DNA of 9,788 nucleotides from Desulfobacterales bacterium (GTDB lineage Bacteria; Desulfobacterota; DSM-4660; Desulfatiglandales; B25-G16), in contig JABXJZ010000037.1 of the NCBI GenBank assembly GCA_013375335.1, forward strand, positions 1 through 9,788. The letters are read 5' to 3'. The notes beneath the pieces are model-generated. The model saw nothing but the letters and a program-made list of their open reading frames with translations. It did not search any database and was not told the origin of the DNA. Shown here one piece after another: positions 7,401 to 9,788 of the stretch. Numbering within the stretch: the stretch's first letter is position 1; every line of letters starts with the position of its first letter. A program made the translations under genes and the position numbers.

Positions 7401-8106
7401 TGACAATAATGGAGATACCCGCCGAGTCCCTTCCTCGTACCTCGAGTCGATCTAGGTTGTTCAGCAGGGTATTCATATTTTTCAGTCGGTCGAAGGCGGG
7501 TCGAGGCATATCTCTGCGAGTAAAGCCGGATAACTCCCCGATCTTCTCTACATTCTTTAGTATCTCTTGTTGCAGGGACCAGGTCATATCCTTGAGCAGG
7601 CTTATTCTGCTTACGATGACCTCATTTTCCTCAGGGGAGAGGAGATGTAACCTTTGATGGTATTTATGTTCTTCGCCGTTGATTATCCCCTCTAAGACAG
7701 AGGAGGCCTTCTCAAGCCTTTTCCTGATAGGGGCATCTTGAAAGATCGTGTACAGTGATGAAGTAGCCTTGAGGTCGTGGATCACATCTTGTAACTCCTT
7801 GACAAAGGCCTCTCCGCCGAGATACTTGGCTATGAGGTCTCTATTTTCCCCTCTTATGGCCTTATGGGTATATCCCTTGAGGCGAGAAATAATAGATTCA
7901 AGCTTATGTGTGGGGACTCTGGACGTGGCAGTCTCTTTTCTCTTGAAGGTTACGATGCCGGTTAAGCCACAATTAAGCTGACTGTCCTGGACTGGAAAGA
8001 GGACAACGGCACCAGATGGGACACTCCTGAGGCTCGTCCCACAATAGATCTCGGGACACCGCAGCTTTTCCCTAAGAAAGATCCTTATTCGTTCTGAGAA
8101 AGCCAC
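4405..8106 (-). CDS. Enlarged GlmS-like protein: class II glutamine amidotransferase plus two SIS domains plus a C-terminal extension
   Basis: GlmS makes glucosamine-6-phosphate from fructose-6-phosphate and glutamine in the cytoplasm. This 1233-residue protein is about twice the usual 600. Amidotransferase part: Cys46 in LNCGLTGIV, RGRDSAG (224-230), HTRWAS (329-334), NGD (371-373) and STDT (397-400), matching E. coli GlmS Cys1, the RGYDSAG motif, Arg73, Asn98-Gly99 and Asp123. An extra segment of about 150 residues, mostly helical, separates Cys46 from RGRDSAG. A linker with FPHYFLKEISE (543-553) is GlmS-like. SIS1 has ASEF (637-640), TQSGTTTDT (658-666) and VASTKAY (711-717). SIS2 has KLSELCY (799-805) and His818, positions of E. 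coli Lys485, Glu488 and His504. The usual PRNLAKSVTVE end is absent, and about 300 unfamiliar residues follow. The start is GTG with an in-frame TAA directly before it; GGGAGG lies 12 bases and GAGG three bases upstream. Glutamine-dependent sugar-phosphate amination is likely; the exact substrate is uncertain. Confidence 0.88.
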   Translation of the reverse strand: MAFSERIRIFLREKLRCPEIYCGTSLRSVPSGAVVLFPVQDSQLNCGLTGIVTFKRKETATSRVPTHKLESIISRLKGYTHKAIRGENRDLIAKYLGGEAFVKELQDVIHDLKATSSLYTIFQDAPIRKRLEKASSVLEGIINGEEHKYHQRLHLLSPEENEVIVSRISLLKDMTWSLQQEILKNVEKIGELSGFTRRDMPRPAFDRLKNMNTLLNNLDRLEVRGRDSAGISIIVIVEKEDYLHFERALRRRGLLEEFSARQDQEVLLNRGITVRMDKDAVSISFAYKIAAQIGHLGENVQFLRKHIRNDRIFQSLIVLPSIHQTIIAHTRWASVGEISEPNCHPVDNVIAQDDRKQGSYTGKGIIHVCLNGDIDNYLRLKEEFEKETKRSIPPQISTDTKIIPLWIQRYYEAGHPLEESFRLAVNDFEGSHAIAMHTDLAPGKIFLAQRGSGQTIFVGLGEEHYITASEIYGLVEEASRYIKMEGDKTAAGSHGQIVLLDQDSSGGVTGVKAMHYDGTPIGLPEATVKETEITPRDIDRQDFPHYFLKEISESPGSVEKTVQNKWKVIEKNGKRHPLIILDDTVIPPALEEAFHEDRIRKILFIGQGTAGVAAYGCAELLRYYLADSGIRIAPLKASEFSGGVLGARLSDTLVVAITQSGTTTDTNTAIDMARECGAHTMAIVNRRDSDITFKVDGVLYTSTGRDIEMSVASTKAYYSQIAAGAILGLKLAQLTARREEDFILGELERLVRIPSLMKKVLAREEEIARSAHRFAPTKKYWAVVGSGYNKISADEIRIKLSELCYKTISSDVVEDKKHIDLSSEPLILVCTAGNRGNVINDIIKDTAIFKAHQATTIVIATEGEEGFRPYADSLLWVPEIEERFSPIVTTLTGHLWGYHAARAINGESRFLFDFREEINRYISTSLAKGLDIYQTILDKAFQEKTARFSADFKRSMENRRYTTAMELKAASDLTLLLKYLSGRLPMSDFELDFGVSGSAPNMFDCFFGCMGEAINEMARPIDAIRHQAKTVTVGTSRIWEPIEGLLFETLRNNGFDVSNLTNKNVIVLKNLQDVISKVKGETLYAISSLSYTGEPIDDSMIEVVKKRGSSSGLTSRAETDTRLRGTKNIIVKAGNVFIGKGKIDNRSILVVPLMKRGPNIDHLLLLDVGFRKEIDLSKKLKALGDKLTHIKNIVEETDLSWQDAYLNLLDVEDLFGKSAEKIAESIIASAGTS

Positions 8107-8133
8107 TTACCTCAATGACCTCCCTTGCCTCAT
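8107..8133 (-). other. Eight-codon upstream ORF abutting the GlmS-like start
   Basis: On the minus strand an ATG (8131-8133) opens an eight-codon frame, MRQGRSLR, ending in TAA (8107-8109). The GTG start of the GlmS-like gene follows that stop immediately and in the same frame. The GGGAGG at 8119-8124, the best ribosome binding site for the large gene, lies inside this mini-ORF. If translated, it could couple or limit initiation on the downstream gene. I see no Shine-Dalgarno sequence for the mini-ORF itself, so it may be chance. Confidence 0.25.
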
Positions 8134-8176
8134 TGTTGACTGCGGCGATTACAAGAGAAGGACCTTCTGGTGGGAC

Positions 8177-8195
8177 CCCTCTTTGGGCGAGAGGG
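8177..8195 (-). repeat. Short hairpin just after the NagB-like gene
   Basis: CCCTCT and AGAGGG form a six-pair stem with a seven-base loop, four bases beyond the TAA of the NagB-like gene, in the 93-base gap before the GlmS-like gene. No T-run follows in the direction of transcription, so it is not a standard intrinsic terminator. It could be an mRNA processing or stability element that sets relative expression of the two genes. Confidence 0.3.
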
Positions 8196-8199
8196 CAAC

Positions 8200-9228
8200 T
8201 TATCCCATCAAACCGGAGTTGGGATTTCTAAAAAATGGTAAGTCTTCAACCTTCCGAGAAGCGGTCTGCTCACTAATATCCTCAAGGGCTATCCCCCGCT
8301 GGCTTACCTTATCTGCATGTTCCAGTACCTTTTTGGCGGCGGGCTTATCGATCACATAAATCATAGTACCGCCTTTCATGGCGAATAGGTGTCCGTAGGA
8401 TATAGGCACGGAAGGCGTGGGGGCGAGCAAAAGGGACTCCGCCACAGGATCGGCCTTACGGCTTCCATTGGCCAGAAGAAGAACGGTCTTCGCGCTATAG
8501 ACGAGCTCAACTCCCATAGAAATGGCATACCACGGGCTTTGCTGTTTGCTCGCAAAATGCCCATCTTTGACGGCATTCTCGACGGTGTTCTCGTCAAGCC
8601 TGACGAGGAGCATTTTGTTTCGCTCAAAAGGAATGCCGGATTCATGAAAGGCTACATGACCACGGCCACCGACCCCGACAACCTGGAGGTCTATTCCTCC
8701 ATTTCGCTTGATCTTTTCAGCGTAGGCATCAAGGATCTCGCTTCGAATCCACCTGAGATATCCAGATTGAGCAGTGGGCTTGATGACGATGGCCCTGCCC
8801 TCATCTGCGCCCTGCTCTTCCCAATCACCGCGATTGGCCTCAAGCTCAGCCAGCAGCCGTTCCTGATCAACGAGCGTACCCCAGGGCACATTAGTCTCGG
8901 CGAATTTTTTGTGAAGTAACCCAAAGAACTCCTGCACCATGAAGAAGCTGTAGCTCTCCGGATGGAGCGCACGCTGTTGGGCATTTTCGGCAGGAAGTCC
9001 TATATATTCATCGAGGTTGAAGCTTCGGAGCTTAGAGCAATCAAACTCCGCCCCATTGGCTGCCTTGGCGAGGTGTTTATAGAGGCCCGTGGGCGTGCTA
9101 CCAGTGGCCAGGCCGAGGACATAGGCATTCTTCCTCTTTAAGGCGGTTTTTATGTCTTGAATCACAATGTGAGCAGCAACCTCGCTCATATGATCGAAAT
9201 CTTTGGTCACGATTACTTTAAAGGGCAC
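8200..9228 (-). CDS. NagB/glucosamine-6-phosphate isomerase-like protein, atypical active site
   Basis: The NagB family deaminates and isomerises glucosamine-6-phosphate to fructose-6-phosphate and ammonia. The 342-residue product has the family landmarks in order: LGLATGSTPTGLY (38-50, phosphate loop), SFNLDEYIGLP (69-79, with Asp73/Glu74 at the E. coli Asp72 region), GIDLQVVGVGGRGHVAFHES (178-197) and YAISMG with a following KTVLLLANGSRKA strand. E. coli has GVGNDGHIAFNEP in the catalytic loop. Here His191 and Glu196 are kept, but the Asp141 position (Asn in some relatives) is Arg189, and FNEP has become FHES. An extra 45 or so residues (about 120-165) make it longer than the usual 240-270. 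I chose GTG at 9228, with GGAGGT six bases upstream, over the TTG at 9255, which touches the glmM stop. It lies 27 bases after glmM. It may be a divergent deaminase, an isomerase on another amino sugar, or a non-catalytic sensor. Confidence 0.82.
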   Translation of the reverse strand: MPFKVIVTKDFDHMSEVAAHIVIQDIKTALKRKNAYVLGLATGSTPTGLYKHLAKAANGAEFDCSKLRSFNLDEYIGLPAENAQQRALHPESYSFFMVQEFFGLLHKKFAETNVPWGTLVDQERLLAELEANRGDWEEQGADEGRAIVIKPTAQSGYLRWIRSEILDAYAEKIKRNGGIDLQVVGVGGRGHVAFHESGIPFERNKMLLVRLDENTVENAVKDGHFASKQQSPWYAISMGVELVYSAKTVLLLANGSRKADPVAESLLLAPTPSVPISYGHLFAMKGGTMIYVIDKPAAKKVLEHADKVSQRGIALEDISEQTASRKVEDLPFFRNPNSGLMG

Positions 9229-9234
9229 AGCACT

Positions 9235-9240
9235 ACCTCC
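9235..9240 (-). promoter_or_regulatory. Shine-Dalgarno site that fixes the NagB-like start
   Basis: GGAGGT on the minus strand lies six bases before the GTG at 9228. The alternative TTG at 9255 abuts the glmM stop and would translate this site as Gly-Gly. The product from the GTG begins PFKVIVTKDF after Met, which suits the first strand of NagB proteins. Confidence 0.75.
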
Positions 9241-9255
9241 AAAATGTAAGTTCAA

Positions 9256-9788
9256 TCAGCCGAGTTTTCCCCGGATTACATCGGCAATCTGTCTACAGTA
9301 TCGCTCGGTGTCCTCAGGGCTGGGCCCTTCCACCATAACGCGGCACATGGACTGCGTTCCGGAGTACCGAACGAGCACCCTTCCCCTATCACCCAATTGT
9401 TCCTCCACATCCCTGATAACCTCATCTATCTCGGGAATCGTGGACAGTTCAGGCTTGGTTTTGACATCCACGTTGATGAGCTTTTGGGGAAATACCGTCA
9501 TCACTTTCGCCAGCTCCGATAAGGGCTTTTGCCGCTTTTTCATTACGGCCAGGACCTGCAAGGCCGTAATAATCCCATCACCCGTGGTGTGATGCTGCAA
9601 AAATATCACATGCCCTGATTCCTCGCCGCCAATTGAGGCCCCCTTTGCCTGCATCTCTTCCAAGACATACCTATCGCCGACCTTAGTTATTGCGTTTTCG
9701 ATGCCAAGTTCCTTTAAGGCGATGCCAAGCCCGATGTTACTCATCACGGTGCTGACGAGCAGATTATTATTCAGTCTTTCTTCCTCTT
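9256..9788 (-). CDS. glmM: Phosphoglucosamine mutase, C-terminal part (5' end outside the window)
   Basis: GlmM converts glucosamine-6-phosphate to glucosamine-1-phosphate, the step before UDP-GlcNAc synthesis. The frame stays open to the right edge; the first in-window codons read ERLNNNLLVSTVMSNIGLG, typical GlmM sequence, so the ATG at 9747 is internal and not the start. Visible landmarks are KVGDRYVLEEM, the sugar-binding loop GGEESGH, TTGDGIITALQ, and the C-terminal phosphate-binding loop RYSGTQS, where many relatives have RPSGTEP or RYSGTEP. About 177 residues are present out of a usual 440-450. The serine-phosphate active-site loop lies upstream, outside the window. The TGA stop is 27 bases before the NagB-like GTG, so the genes are probably one operon with glmM upstream. 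The GGEESGH loop argues for GlmM rather than a phosphomannomutase, but the assignment rests on the C-terminal part alone. Confidence 0.88.
   Translation of the reverse strand, partial: EEERLNNNLLVSTVMSNIGLGIALKELGIENAITKVGDRYVLEEMQAKGASIGGEESGHVIFLQHHTTGDGIITALQVLAVMKKRQKPLSELAKVMTVFPQKLINVDVKTKPELSTIPEIDEVIRDVEEQLGDRGRVLVRYSGTQSMCRVMVEGPSPEDTERYCRQIADVIRGKLG

Noticed and set aside
8389..8919. 176-codon plus-strand frame inside the NagB-like gene
   Set aside because: It lies fully antisense to a gene with clear NagB motifs and its translation resembles no protein family. It is a shadow frame.
9229..9255. TTG start at 9255, which would give a 351-residue NagB-like protein
   Set aside because: It would translate the GGAGGT ribosome binding site. 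The GTG at 9228 has ideal spacing and gives a typical NagB N-terminus.
9203..9592. 129-codon plus-strand frame across the glmM/NagB-like junction
   Set aside because: Antisense to well-conserved glmM sequence and without recognisable protein features. A shadow frame.
9256..9747. A complete short gene starting at the ATG at 9747
   Set aside because: The frame continues upstream to the window edge with typical GlmM sequence (NNNLLVSTVMSN), so this ATG is internal and the gene is simply cut by the window.

Overview
The window looks like a bacterial chromosome of moderate GC, with tightly packed genes, Shine-Dalgarno sites and GTG/ATG starts. The gene set (enlarged GlmS-like protein, GlmM with a RYSGTQS loop, NptA-type phosphate transporter with a PhoU tail) would fit a Gram-negative anaerobe such as a Desulfobacterota-like lineage. 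That placement is a weak inference from general family knowledge, not something the sequence proves. No rRNA, tRNA, CRISPR array, transposase or phage gene was seen.

Layout, left to right. Bases 3-86 are the last 27 codons of an unidentified plus-strand gene. Bases 87-418 hold no convincing gene. A minus-strand Na+/phosphate cotransporter with a C-terminal PhoU-like domain follows (419-2092), with a good sigma70-type promoter upstream (2232-2259). On the opposite strand beyond it (about 2433-2603) lies a short piece encoding only the C-terminal end of a PhoU phosphate-signalling protein, which reads as a truncated relic. A hairpin at 2601-2635 contains the stop codons of both this relic and the convergent operon.

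The rest (2633-9788) is one minus-strand cluster, transcribed right to left: glmM (3' part only), a NagB/glucosamine-6-phosphate deaminase-like gene, a 1233-residue GlmS-like glutamine amidotransferase/double-SIS protein, and a 574-residue protein of unknown function. GlmS makes glucosamine-6-phosphate from fructose-6-phosphate and glutamine, GlmM isomerises it to glucosamine-1-phosphate for UDP-GlcNAc, and NagB normally runs the reverse, catabolic reaction. Having all three together suggests a UDP-amino-sugar supply module. Two members are non-standard. The GlmS-like protein carries its Ntn cysteine at residue 46 rather than at the N-terminus, has a long helical insert in the amidotransferase domain, and has about 300 extra C-terminal residues where the canonical catalytic tail should be. 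The NagB-like protein has Arg at a catalytic-loop position that is usually Asp (or Asn), and a roughly 45-residue insert.

The most interesting part of the window is this modified amino-sugar module together with its uncharacterised last gene. Two start sites were moved from TTG to better-supported downstream starts because strong Shine-Dalgarno sequences precede those.
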